Assembly: GCA_902772685.1 (NCBI GenBank)
Contig: CACYBO010000256.1
Location: 1-6,120, forward strand
Reading direction: 5' to 3'
DNA length: 6,120 nucleotides
Source: an uncultured Eubacteriales bacterium
GTDB taxonomy: Bacteria; Bacillota; Clostridia; Peptostreptococcales; Anaerovoracaceae
Made by a program: the position numbers and the translations under genes. This document shows, piece by piece, positions 1-6,046 of this stretch (the stretch's first letter is position 1; every line of letters begins with the position of its first letter). The notes beneath the pieces were generated by a model. The model worked only from the letters and a program-made list of their open reading frames with translations, was not told the DNA's origin and searched no databases.

Positions 1-1027
1 CGATCAGTTCACTGTAACCGATCCCCGCCGCTTCCCATAATTGAGGGTACATACTTATTTTGGTGAATCCCGGCATTGTGTTTATCTCATTAAATACAAG
101 TCTGCCGTCATCATATCCGCCCGATGGTCCCTTTTCCAAGAAGAAATCCACTCTCGCCAATCCTCTGCATCCCATAATCTCATAAATGCTGACAGCGGTC
201 TGACGTATCTGCTCCTGCAGTTTCTCAGGCAGATCAGTAACGATTGTTGTTACAGAACCTATATTATCATATTTTGCCGTATAATCATAGAACTCATTTG
301 CCGATAGTATTTCCCCGATGCAGCTTGCCTGTGGAGCTTCGTTCCCCAAAACCGCAACTTCAAGCTCTCTTCCAACTATTGTTTCCTCGATAAGCGCTTT
401 GCTGTCTTCTGCAAAGGCAACGCGGAGACCTTCCGGAAGTTCCGCTTTTGATTTGACTTTGCTTATGCCCACTGAAGAGCCGGCGTTGGCCGGTTTCACA
501 AACAGGGGATAGCCGCTGTCGAAGAACTGATCGATCACCTCGGCGGCCTCCTCTTCATCACAGCCTCTGTGCGCGATGCAGCACTTTGCCTGATCACAGG
601 CCTCTGCCTGATCGATCACAGCCTTTGTTACTGATTTATCCATACATGCGGCTGAGGAAGTGGAATCTGACCCGACGAAAGGTATTCCTGCAATAGCCAG
701 AAACCCCTGCATTCTGCCGTCTTCCCCGTTTCTTCCGTGGAGCAGAGGAAAGACCACATCGACATCAAGACCTGCAAATCCCGCTCCGGGCATAAGATAT
801 ACATCTCTGTTTGAACCGTGATTCTCCCAGCTTCCGTCGTCGATGGCCTCTGGGGGTGCTTCTGTCTGCATCCACCTGCCGTCTTTGGTGATCCCGACTT
901 TTATGATTTCGTATTTTGCTTCATCTATGTGGTGCAGCACCGATGCGGCAGAGGTCCTGGAGACTTCATGCTCCGATGAGACTCCGCCGAATATCAGCAT
1001 CATCCTGATTTTTTTCACCTGTTCCAT
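1..1027 (-). CDS. ddl: D-alanine--D-alanine ligase, C-terminus cut by the left window edge
   Basis: ATP-grasp ligase that joins two D-alanines in the cytoplasm to supply the terminal dipeptide of UDP-MurNAc-pentapeptide. There are 342 codons in the window; members usually have about 350-370, so only the last few residues are missing. Visible family motifs are the Gly-rich start FGGVSSEHEVS (13-23, with the substrate-contacting Glu21), HGRNGEDG (97-104), KPANAGSSVG (178-187, nucleotide-binding Lys178 and loop serines), EETIVGRELEV (214-224), FYDYTAKYDN (246-255, omega loop with the Lys-Tyr pair usual in D-Ala-D-Ala enzymes), ARVDFF (291-296) and the metal-binding signature NEINTMPGFT (313-322). 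The ATG at 1027 follows AGGGGG by 5 nt, and no alternative in-frame start lies close upstream. It is 28 bp behind the LCP gene and probably co-transcribed. A D-Ala-D-Ser (VanG-like) ligase is a less likely alternative, since these share most motifs and no other van gene is present. Confidence 0.95.
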   Translation of the reverse strand, partial: MEQVKKIRMMLIFGGVSSEHEVSRTSAASVLHHIDEAKYEIIKVGITKDGRWMQTEAPPEAIDDGSWENHGSNRDVYLMPGAGFAGLDVDVVFPLLHGRNGEDGRMQGFLAIAGIPFVGSDSTSSAACMDKSVTKAVIDQAEACDQAKCCIAHRGCDEEEAAEVIDQFFDSGYPLFVKPANAGSSVGISKVKSKAELPEGLRVAFAEDSKALIEETIVGRELEVAVLGNEAPQASCIGEILSANEFYDYTAKYDNIGSVTTIVTDLPEKLQEQIRQTAVSIYEIMGCRGLARVDFFLEKGPSGGYDDGRLVFNEINTMPGFTKISMYPQLWEAAGIGYSELI

Positions 1028-1055
1028 TACTTCCCCCTGTTCCAGCCTGACGCGT

Positions 1056-2513
1056 CTAATAGATTCCCGTCAAATTGGCTATATCGTTGCTTATCTGCTG
1101 AACTGTTTCGCTTGGAGTATATCCTTCCTGATCAAAGAACTGTTCATGCAGTCTGCTCACATTGTTTGTCAGGTTCACAGGCGGACCATACCACGCGTAT
1201 CCTGCTCCGCCGTAACCTGTCCAGCTTCCTACATCGTACGGGAATCCGGTCGTTGAATCTGTCATATCAAACGACTTGACTTTGACCATGAGTTTCACCA
1301 TTTCCATCGTGCTGATGTTCGTTTTTACCTCAGGCATAGCATGTCTGGCTACGGAGAGCATCTTGAAAGGACCCGCCTTCTTGATCGCCTTGAACGTTTC
1401 GCTGAAGACGAGTTTCATTCTCTCATTTCTTCTGTAATCGCCGGTCGCAGCATCTTTTCTGATCCTGGCGTACGTCACAGCCTGAACTCCGTTGAGTGTC
1501 TGTTTTCCCGGACCTTCAATCTTATCCTTCGGCCCGTCAACATTCTTCGCGGTGTTCGGAATATATTTGTTCAGTTCTTCGATTTCCGATTCCTGAACAT
1601 CAATCTCGATCCCGCCTACAGAATCGATCACATCCGCAACTGTCTTCCAGTTGATGACTACGACTTCATCGATGTTCAGATCGAGGTTCTTATTAAGCGC
1701 ATAGAGCGATTGCTGGGCACCTCCATAAAAGTAGGCGTGTGTGATTTTATCCAGGCCCTCTTCCCCAACATCCAAGAGCGTATCTCTGAAAACGGAAAAC
1801 ATTTTTACTTCATTTGTGTCTTTGTTGATGCTGGCTACAATGATCGCGTCACTTCTTACCTGACTCTCGTCATCGTCCGCCCTCGCGTCAGTGCCGAGAA
1901 CCGCGATATTTCTGTATCCGTCAATAGAGGCAGCTGCAGCGCTGTCGATTCCCAAATCATTCTTATCGATTGATACGTGCTCTGCGCTGGAAACTGTCGC
2001 CAGAACCATCGCGCCTCCGCTCAATACCGTAACTGCGGCCAGCACCAGCGCGATCAGAACAGCAAGAACCGGTGCAGGCACCCTTCTTCTCTTCAGATTC
2101 CCGGCTGCTTTGGCAGCTGAGGCTTTGGCTTTTTTGCGTCCTCTTAGAATGCTGTCTTTAATACTGCCGAATTCATCATAATCGGAATGACGAATGCCCG
2201 ATCTGACGCCTCTCTTGTTCCTGTCCGCCTCCCTGGCTTCCAGGTACTGCTGCATTTCCCTGTCCCGGCGTTCCTTTTCCTTTTGGGCCTTTCTCATTTC
2301 CGAAGCGCCATAAGGGGTCTCAGTAACTGAGACCCTTCTTGTCTTCTTTTTTTCTTCAGGAAAAAACTGTCCGTATTTTTCATCCGCATCATCAGAAAGG
2401 CCGCTTGAATGCCGCCTTTCTTCCTGTCTGTAATACTCTCTGTTTATTTCCTCTTCCTGTTCGTGCTGTCTGAGAGCCAGATATTCCTGATATTGCCGCT
2501 CTTTTTCATCCAT
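1056..2513 (-). CDS. LytR-CpsA-Psr (LCP) family cell-wall glycopolymer transferase
   Basis: Membrane-anchored enzyme of the LCP family. Known members move teichoic acid, capsule or other glycopolymers from an undecaprenyl-phosphate carrier onto peptidoglycan outside the membrane. The 485 residues divide into a charged cytoplasmic tail (1-145, rich in Glu, Arg and Lys, probably helical), one membrane helix (about 147-172), and an extracellular LCP domain (about 200-375). Key residues visible are LGTDAR (206-211), RSD (220-222), FRD (242-244), YARIRK (348-353) and GDYRR (358-362), covering the Asp and Arg residues that bind the pyrophosphate of the lipid donor. The position that is usually Gln in the RxxRQ motif appears to be Met366. 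A C-terminal extension (385-485) follows. The ATG at 2513 has AGGAG 10 nt upstream. The gene starts 21 bp after the second lysozyme and ends 28 bp before ddl. The cytoplasmic tail is much longer than the short tail of typical LCP proteins. The substrate glycopolymer cannot be told from sequence. Confidence 0.93.
   Translation of the reverse strand: MDEKERQYQEYLALRQHEQEEEINREYYRQEERRHSSGLSDDADEKYGQFFPEEKKKTRRVSVTETPYGASEMRKAQKEKERRDREMQQYLEAREADRNKRGVRSGIRHSDYDEFGSIKDSILRGRKKAKASAAKAAGNLKRRRVPAPVLAVLIALVLAAVTVLSGGAMVLATVSSAEHVSIDKNDLGIDSAAAASIDGYRNIAVLGTDARADDDESQVRSDAIIVASINKDTNEVKMFSVFRDTLLDVGEEGLDKITHAYFYGGAQQSLYALNKNLDLNIDEVVVINWKTVADVIDSVGGIEIDVQESEIEELNKYIPNTAKNVDGPKDKIEGPGKQTLNGVQAVTYARIRKDAATGDYRRNERMKLVFSETFKAIKKAGPFKMLSVARHAMPEVKTNISTMEMVKLMVKVKSFDMTDSTTGFPYDVGSWTGYGGAGYAWYGPPVNLTNNVSRLHEQFFDQEGYTPSETVQQISNDIANLTGIY
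2313..2337. repeat. Perfect 9-bp inverted repeat inside the LCP gene
   Basis: Arms GGGTCTCAG (2315-2323) and CTGAGACCC (2327-2335) are separated by a three-base loop. On the plus strand the stem extends by one G-T and one A-T pair and is followed by a pyrimidine-rich run with seven T's (about 2336-2358). It lies in the codons for residues 60-66 of the LCP cytoplasmic tail. Its role is unknown. Confidence 0.7.
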
Positions 2514-2523
2514 TATCTGTCTG

Positions 2524-2528
2524 CTCCT
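2524..2528 (-). promoter_or_regulatory. Ribosome binding site of the LCP gene
   Basis: AGGAG in the 21-bp gap between the second lysozyme and the LCP gene, 10 nt before the ATG at 2513. The spacing is slightly long but workable. It supports this start and leaves no room for a separate promoter in the gap. Confidence 0.65.
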
Positions 2529-2534
2529 GTTTCA

Positions 2535-4169
2535 CTATTTGACATACTTCATGGAGATGTAGTATCCATTGCTCATCTTTCCCCAGCCGTTTTTCACAGA
2601 TTTGATTTTTATCTTGACCCCCTTGGAGTAAGTGCCTTTGATTTTGTAGCTCGTCCCCGGGCCGGTTCTGTAGTTTACAGAATCTGTGGTCTTGGCGCTG
2701 CAAGGATATTTCGAATTCTTTATCTTGACCAGATACTTCGCCTTCATGTAATATCCGTTGCTCAGCTTCGCCCATTTGCCTGACATTCCAACTACCCTGA
2801 CCTTCTTGCCCTTCTTGTAAAAGCCCTTTTTCTTATAGCTTTTGCCCGGGCCAGTCCTGTAGTTAGCAGTGGATTTCACCTTTGCCTTATACGACGCAAA
2901 TGTCGAAACCGGATCTGATGATGAAACGCCGGAAGACGAAACCGATGACTGAACGGAAGACGAAGAAGATGACGTCTTCGGTTCAAAAATGTAGTTGATG
3001 TCGATCTTCCCGCTGAGTCCGTTTACCCGTCCTGAAGAGCTGTACTGCCACATCCAGTAATCGCCGGCGTAAGTCGTTGCGACTCCGTTTGATGTATAAT
3101 TGGCGAGCCAGATCTTGTACTTGCTCTGAAGCGTTCTGTAGTCGATATGGTTGTTCAGAGTATTGTAATTGGCGTAAACCATCGGAACGTATCCCGCCGC
3201 TTTTATTGTATCACAAAATGCAGTACATGAGGCAGTTCCGACGCGTTTCATCACCTTGGATGTCAGTCTGCCGCCCGTTTCATAGTCATAAGCAACCGGC
3301 AGAGTGATTTTGCTCTTATAGCTTCCAAGTATGGATGTCACATACTGAGCCTCGGATTTGGCTTCCGCCGCAGATACTGCCGTGGAATAGTAGTATACTC
3401 CGACCTTTATCCCGGCTTTGTAAGCGCCGTTAATATTGTTTGAGAATGTGGAATCCATGTGGTGGGCACCGCCGCTGAGGCTGCTGTAACCGCACCTGAT
3501 GATCGCGTGGGTGACTCCCGCAGCCTTGATCTTCTGCCAGTTGGAATCACTTACTTTTCCCTGCCACCATGAAATGTCGATGCAGTGATATCTGGTGTAA
3601 GCACTGTACTTGGAAGGCGTCTGACCTTTGCCCAGACCGCTGACTCCGCCGCCCATTGCAGTGATGTCACCGTTTGTCTCAACGTTATCAGTATCGTCGA
3701 TTCCGTCTGCGTTGGCGTCCGCCTCTGCCAGGAACTTCTCGACCTCATCGAGATCCACCTTCTTCTCAGATATCACTCCGTCTTCATCCACTTCATAATA
3801 TCTGTAGAATGTCGGGTCCTCCAGTACATAGCTCAGTTCAGGATCGTTCTGAATATCGCTGATGTTCTTCCCGGCCAGTCCCTCAAGGGCAGATCCCTCT
3901 GCGACCCCTGAACCTTCACCTACTGAAGCAGCCGTCAGTTCAACACTTTCTTCATCGGCGGTTTCGTCGGTCTGATCGGCGTTGACATCGTCGCCGCTCT
4001 GCTCTGAGCTGACGGCATCCCCCGTCTGGTCTCCGTCAAGGCTCTCTGCCGCGACTGCGGTCTGTTCCTGCGTCTCTTCTGCATACACAGTTCCGCTCGC
4101 CAGTGTAGGCGCCATTGTCATCGACAGACCTACCACGCATGAGAATATGATTGTCGCAATTTTTTTCAT
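2535..4169 (-). CDS. Secreted GH25 lysozyme (N-acetylmuramidase) with two C-terminal SH3b modules
   Basis: Predicted secreted muramidase cutting the MurNAc-GlcNAc beta-1,4 bond of peptidoglycan. The signal peptide spans residues 1-30 (basic MKK, hydrophobic core, likely cut after VYA). An acidic low-complexity segment runs from 31 to about 170 and includes a Ca-loop-like stretch DANADGIDD (151-159). The GH25 domain (about 194-396) starts with CIDISWWQG; the likely catalytic residues are Asp198 and the Asp295/Glu297 pair in AYDYE, with Asp390 in KIDINY at the strand end, so the active site looks intact. A Ser-rich linker (399-418) leads to two bacterial SH3 modules (about 426-482 and 491-544), each with YRTGPG and NGYY motifs, which probably bind the wall. 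The ATG at 4169 follows AGAGGA by 7 nt; this site overlaps the stop of the upstream lysozyme gene 11 bp away, suggesting coupled translation. The gene is a diverged paralogue of that neighbour. The signal peptide and lack of phage genes argue against a phage endolysin. Confidence 0.93.
   Translation of the reverse strand: MKKIATIIFSCVVGLSMTMAPTLASGTVYAEETQEQTAVAAESLDGDQTGDAVSSEQSGDDVNADQTDETADEESVELTAASVGEGSGVAEGSALEGLAGKNISDIQNDPELSYVLEDPTFYRYYEVDEDGVISEKKVDLDEVEKFLAEADANADGIDDTDNVETNGDITAMGGGVSGLGKGQTPSKYSAYTRYHCIDISWWQGKVSDSNWQKIKAAGVTHAIIRCGYSSLSGGAHHMDSTFSNNINGAYKAGIKVGVYYYSTAVSAAEAKSEAQYVTSILGSYKSKITLPVAYDYETGGRLTSKVMKRVGTASCTAFCDTIKAAGYVPMVYANYNTLNNHIDYRTLQSKYKIWLANYTSNGVATTYAGDYWMWQYSSSGRVNGLSGKIDINYIFEPKTSSSSSSVQSSVSSSGVSSSDPVSTFASYKAKVKSTANYRTGPGKSYKKKGFYKKGKKVRVVGMSGKWAKLSNGYYMKAKYLVKIKNSKYPCSAKTTDSVNYRTGPGTSYKIKGTYSKGVKIKIKSVKNGWGKMSNGYYISMKYVK
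2538..2894 (-). repeat. Tandem SH3b modules at the C-terminus of the second lysozyme
   Basis: Codes for residues 426-482 and 491-544. The modules align through NYRTGPGKSYKKKG and NYRTGPGTSYKIKG, then GKWAKLSNGYYMK and GWGKMSNGYYIS. The underlying DNA is recognisably duplicated but has drifted at many third codon positions, so the duplication is not recent. Confidence 0.8.
2951..2984. repeat. Near-perfect 12-bp inverted repeat in the second lysozyme linker
   Basis: Arms GAACGGAAGACG (2951-2962) and CGTCTTCGGTTC (2973-2984) match at 11 of 12 positions around a 10-base loop. It lies at the end of the GH25 domain and the start of the Ser-rich linker (residues about 396-406). Repetitive serine codons could produce this by chance. 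Confidence 0.55.
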
Positions 4170-4176
4170 GACCTTG

Positions 4177-4182
4177 TCCTCT
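4177..4182 (-). promoter_or_regulatory. Ribosome binding site overlapping the stop codon of the upstream gene
   Basis: AGAGGA, 7 nt before the ATG at 4169, shares two bases with the TAG stop (4183-4181) of the first lysozyme gene. Ribosomes finishing that gene would end on the binding site of the next, which suggests the two lysozymes are made in a coupled ratio. Confidence 0.75.
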
Positions 4183-6046
4183 ATTTCTTCAGTCTGCTAA
4201 TAGGGATCCACTGTCCTGTGCTTATCTTGGACCAGCTTCCGTATGTTCCTATTACTGTAACCTTGCTGTTTTTCTTGAATGTCTTCTTCTTGATATATTT
4301 CTTTGACGGACCTGACCGGCTGATGGTTTTCTTCTTGAGCTTTGCCTTGTATTTAACCTTTACCAGAGGTTTCACCGACGGATACCGCGCGATTTTCTTG
4401 ATGTTCTTGGTCTTCACCCAATATCCGTTCGCCATCTGGGACCATTTGCCGCTGGTCCTGAGCACATAGAACTTTTTGCCCTTTTTCAGAGTGCCTTTCT
4501 TTCCGCTTCCTGCTTTTGCGTAATATGGCGTCTTCTTTTTCGTCTTTGATTTGTTTATGTAGGCTCTTCCCTCGCTGTCGAAGGTGTAGGCCTTGCAGTT
4601 GATCCAGTATTTCCTGTCTGTGATCTTGACGCCGTCTTCACCGAATCCGTACGTATATGCTCCGATCTTAAGGAACGCATTCTTCGCAATAGTTCCGTCT
4701 TCTCTGACTGCATACTGCTTGCCGTCGATCGTCTTCAGGCTGTAGGAGACTTCGGGTTCAACCGGCTTGCCCGTCTTCATGTAGGCTTTCATGGATGACT
4801 GTTTGCACATGAGCAGGTTTGCATCCACCCTTCCGCTTATTCCGCTTATCGTTGTGCTGCTTGTGCACTGCCATATACTGTAAGCCTTCTTGTACGTACA
4901 GCTTGAGCTCCACTGAGCGACCCACTTGTCATACCCATTGAAGGAACCGAGTTTGTTGTTCCACCAGTTCAGATTCGCGTATACGCCGGACGGATAGCCG
5001 CTATTCTTCAGTTTGCTGCAAAATGCGTTTGCCATCTTGCAGATTGTTGCCGCTCCCGCTCTGGAGACCTTCCTGTCTTCCAGGTCGTAGTAAACCGGAT
5101 ACTGCAGGCTGCACTTATTCGCCTTCAGCAGTCTGATGGCGTGGTCCGCTTCATCCTTAGCCTTCGATACAGAGTCGGCGTAGGAGTAGAGATATACGCC
5201 GTACGGAATTCCGTTTTCCCTGCAGCCCTTGACGTTTGCCGCGAATTTACTGTCGTCCTTCGCTGTGGTGTTCGGACCGTACCCGCATCTCAGAATAGCA
5301 AAATCAACACCTGCCGCCTTAACCTTTTTCCAGTTGATCGTTCCCTGCCAGTAACTGACGTCGATTCCCTTCAGGTATCCGGGGCCTCTCTTGTACTTCC
5401 CTGACGACCATGTCCAGTATCTGTCCCTTGTTGTTGCCGACATTGCGGTCATCCGGGGCTCCGCAGCGGGCTGTTCCGCCTGTGCGGGAGCCTGTTCCTC
5501 AGCCTGAAGCTGAGTGTCCGGTGCCTGTACGTCCTGCGAGTCCTCTACGCTCTGCGCTTCGAGAGTTGTTTCAGGCTCTGCTTCTTCAACAGGTTCCTGC
5601 TCCTGCACTGTCTGTCCGGGCTGCTCCTCTGTCTGCTGCCCGGACTGATCCTCTGCAGGTTGTTCCGAAAGCTCCTCAGCAGTCTGATCGGACTGTTCTT
5701 CGGCCGGTTCAACGAGCGGTTCATCAATTACCTGGTCAGGTTCCCCTGTCTGCTCCTGCTCTTCTGCAGCAGCCCCAGTCTGCTCTGCGGCCGGAATCTG
5801 TTCCTCATCAGAATTGCTTCCCATCTGAGCGTTATAGTCCTCAAATACTTCCATGTCGCTGTCTGCTTCCATGGCGTCAAGGCCTTCGTCTATGATGATG
5901 TCGCCGTCCTGATACCGCCAGCTGCTGGCTGATGTCTCCACCTCCTGTCCGTCTGTCGCTGAAATCGGCGCGACGAAGACCGGGGACAGCGCCAATGCTG
6001 CCGTCAGGACTGCCGCAATTATTTTGCGGCTCATGTTAAAGATCAA
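4181..6046 (-). CDS. Secreted GH25 lysozyme with acidic linker, choline-binding-like repeats and two SH3b-like modules
   Basis: Predicted secreted peptidoglycan muramidase of 621 residues. The signal peptide covers 1-30 (likely cut after PISA). Residues 31-200 are an acidic linker, with a Glu/Gln/Pro/Ala repetitive part from about 82 to 197. The GH25 domain (about 225-412) begins GIDVSYWQG; likely catalytic residues are Asp229 and the Asp321/Glu323 pair in YYDLED, with Asp408 in RVDANL. Next comes a block of aromatic/Gly repeats resembling choline- or glucan-binding modules (about 436-497: YAVREDG, YGFGEDG, YTFDSEG), then two Lys-rich SH3b-like modules (about 506-553 and 566-621). The chosen start is TTG at 6046, because GGAGGT lies 8 nt upstream. 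The ATG at 6034 (MSRKII) is 20 nt from that site and has no site of its own, but it sits one base after the stop of the upstream frame and could be used by re-initiation. Both give a functional signal peptide. The GH25 domain has eight cysteines, more than its paralogue. Confidence 0.93.
   Translation of the reverse strand: MIFNMSRKIIAAVLTAALALSPVFVAPISATDGQEVETSASSWRYQDGDIIIDEGLDAMEADSDMEVFEDYNAQMGSNSDEEQIPAAEQTGAAAEEQEQTGEPDQVIDEPLVEPAEEQSDQTAEELSEQPAEDQSGQQTEEQPGQTVQEQEPVEEAEPETTLEAQSVEDSQDVQAPDTQLQAEEQAPAQAEQPAAEPRMTAMSATTRDRYWTWSSGKYKRGPGYLKGIDVSYWQGTINWKKVKAAGVDFAILRCGYGPNTTAKDDSKFAANVKGCRENGIPYGVYLYSYADSVSKAKDEADHAIRLLKANKCSLQYPVYYDLEDRKVSRAGAATICKMANAFCSKLKNSGYPSGVYANLNWWNNKLGSFNGYDKWVAQWSSSCTYKKAYSIWQCTSSTTISGISGRVDANLLMCKQSSMKAYMKTGKPVEPEVSYSLKTIDGKQYAVREDGTIAKNAFLKIGAYTYGFGEDGVKITDRKYWINCKAYTFDSEGRAYINKSKTKKKTPYYAKAGSGKKGTLKKGKKFYVLRTSGKWSQMANGYWVKTKNIKKIARYPSVKPLVKVKYKAKLKKKTISRSGPSKKYIKKKTFKKNSKVTVIGTYGSWSKISTGQWIPISRLKK
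4184..4531 (-). repeat. Two Lys-rich SH3b-like modules at the C-terminus of the first lysozyme
   Basis: Codes for residues 506-553 and 566-621. Both have a Lys-rich opening, a KKGKKFYVL or KKNSKVTVI strand, a GKW or GSW turn and an NGYW or TGQW motif, which line up with the SH3b modules of the neighbouring lysozyme. The first module has AKAGSGKKG and the second SRSGPSKKY where the neighbour has YRTGPG. Probable wall-anchoring modules. Confidence 0.65.
4556..4741 (-). repeat. Choline/glucan-binding-like repeat block in the first lysozyme
   Basis: Codes for residues 436-497. Three short units share an aromatic residue followed by a Gly or Glu/Asp-Gly turn (YAVREDG, YGFGEDG, YTFDSEG), separated by about 20 residues and including KYWINCKAY. 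This is the pattern of CW-binding (choline-binding type) repeats. The ligand cannot be assigned from sequence. Confidence 0.6.
5456..5803 (-). repeat. Glu/Gln/Pro-rich degenerate repeat encoding the lysozyme linker
   Basis: Codes for residues 82-197 of the first lysozyme, built from loosely repeated units such as AEEQSDQT, AEELSEQP, AEDQSGQQ and TEEQPGQT. The DNA shows matching CTG/CTC-rich near-repeats on the plus strand (for example 5600-5770). It probably forms an extended, flexible spacer between the signal peptide and the catalytic domain. Such stretches often vary in length between strains. Confidence 0.75.

Noticed and set aside
1..1027. Vancomycin-resistance type ligase (VanG-like D-Ala-D-Ser)
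   Set aside because: Motifs fit a housekeeping D-Ala-D-Ala ligase, and no vanT, vanXY or vanRS gene is nearby. The difference cannot be fully settled by eye.
843..1256. 137-codon plus-strand open frame spanning the LCP-ddl junction
   Set aside because: It covers the start of ddl and the end of the LCP gene in the opposite sense, both strongly supported by motifs.
1341..1973. 210-codon plus-strand open frame
   Set aside because: It lies wholly opposite the LCP domain codons, whose product has clear family motifs. No family motif is visible in the plus-strand peptide.
2313..2358. True intrinsic terminator on the plus strand
   Set aside because: The T-run does not follow the stem directly and no plus-strand gene ends here, so it is listed only as an inverted repeat.
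5410..5895. 161-codon plus-strand open frame rich in Pro, Ala and Leu
   Set aside because: It is the complement of the Glu/Gln/Pro linker of the first lysozyme; its composition comes from the repeat DNA.
2535..6046. Phage endolysin module or prophage remnant
   Set aside because: GH25 enzymes are common in phages, but both proteins have signal peptides and sit beside ddl and an LCP gene, with no holin, tail or integrase gene in view.
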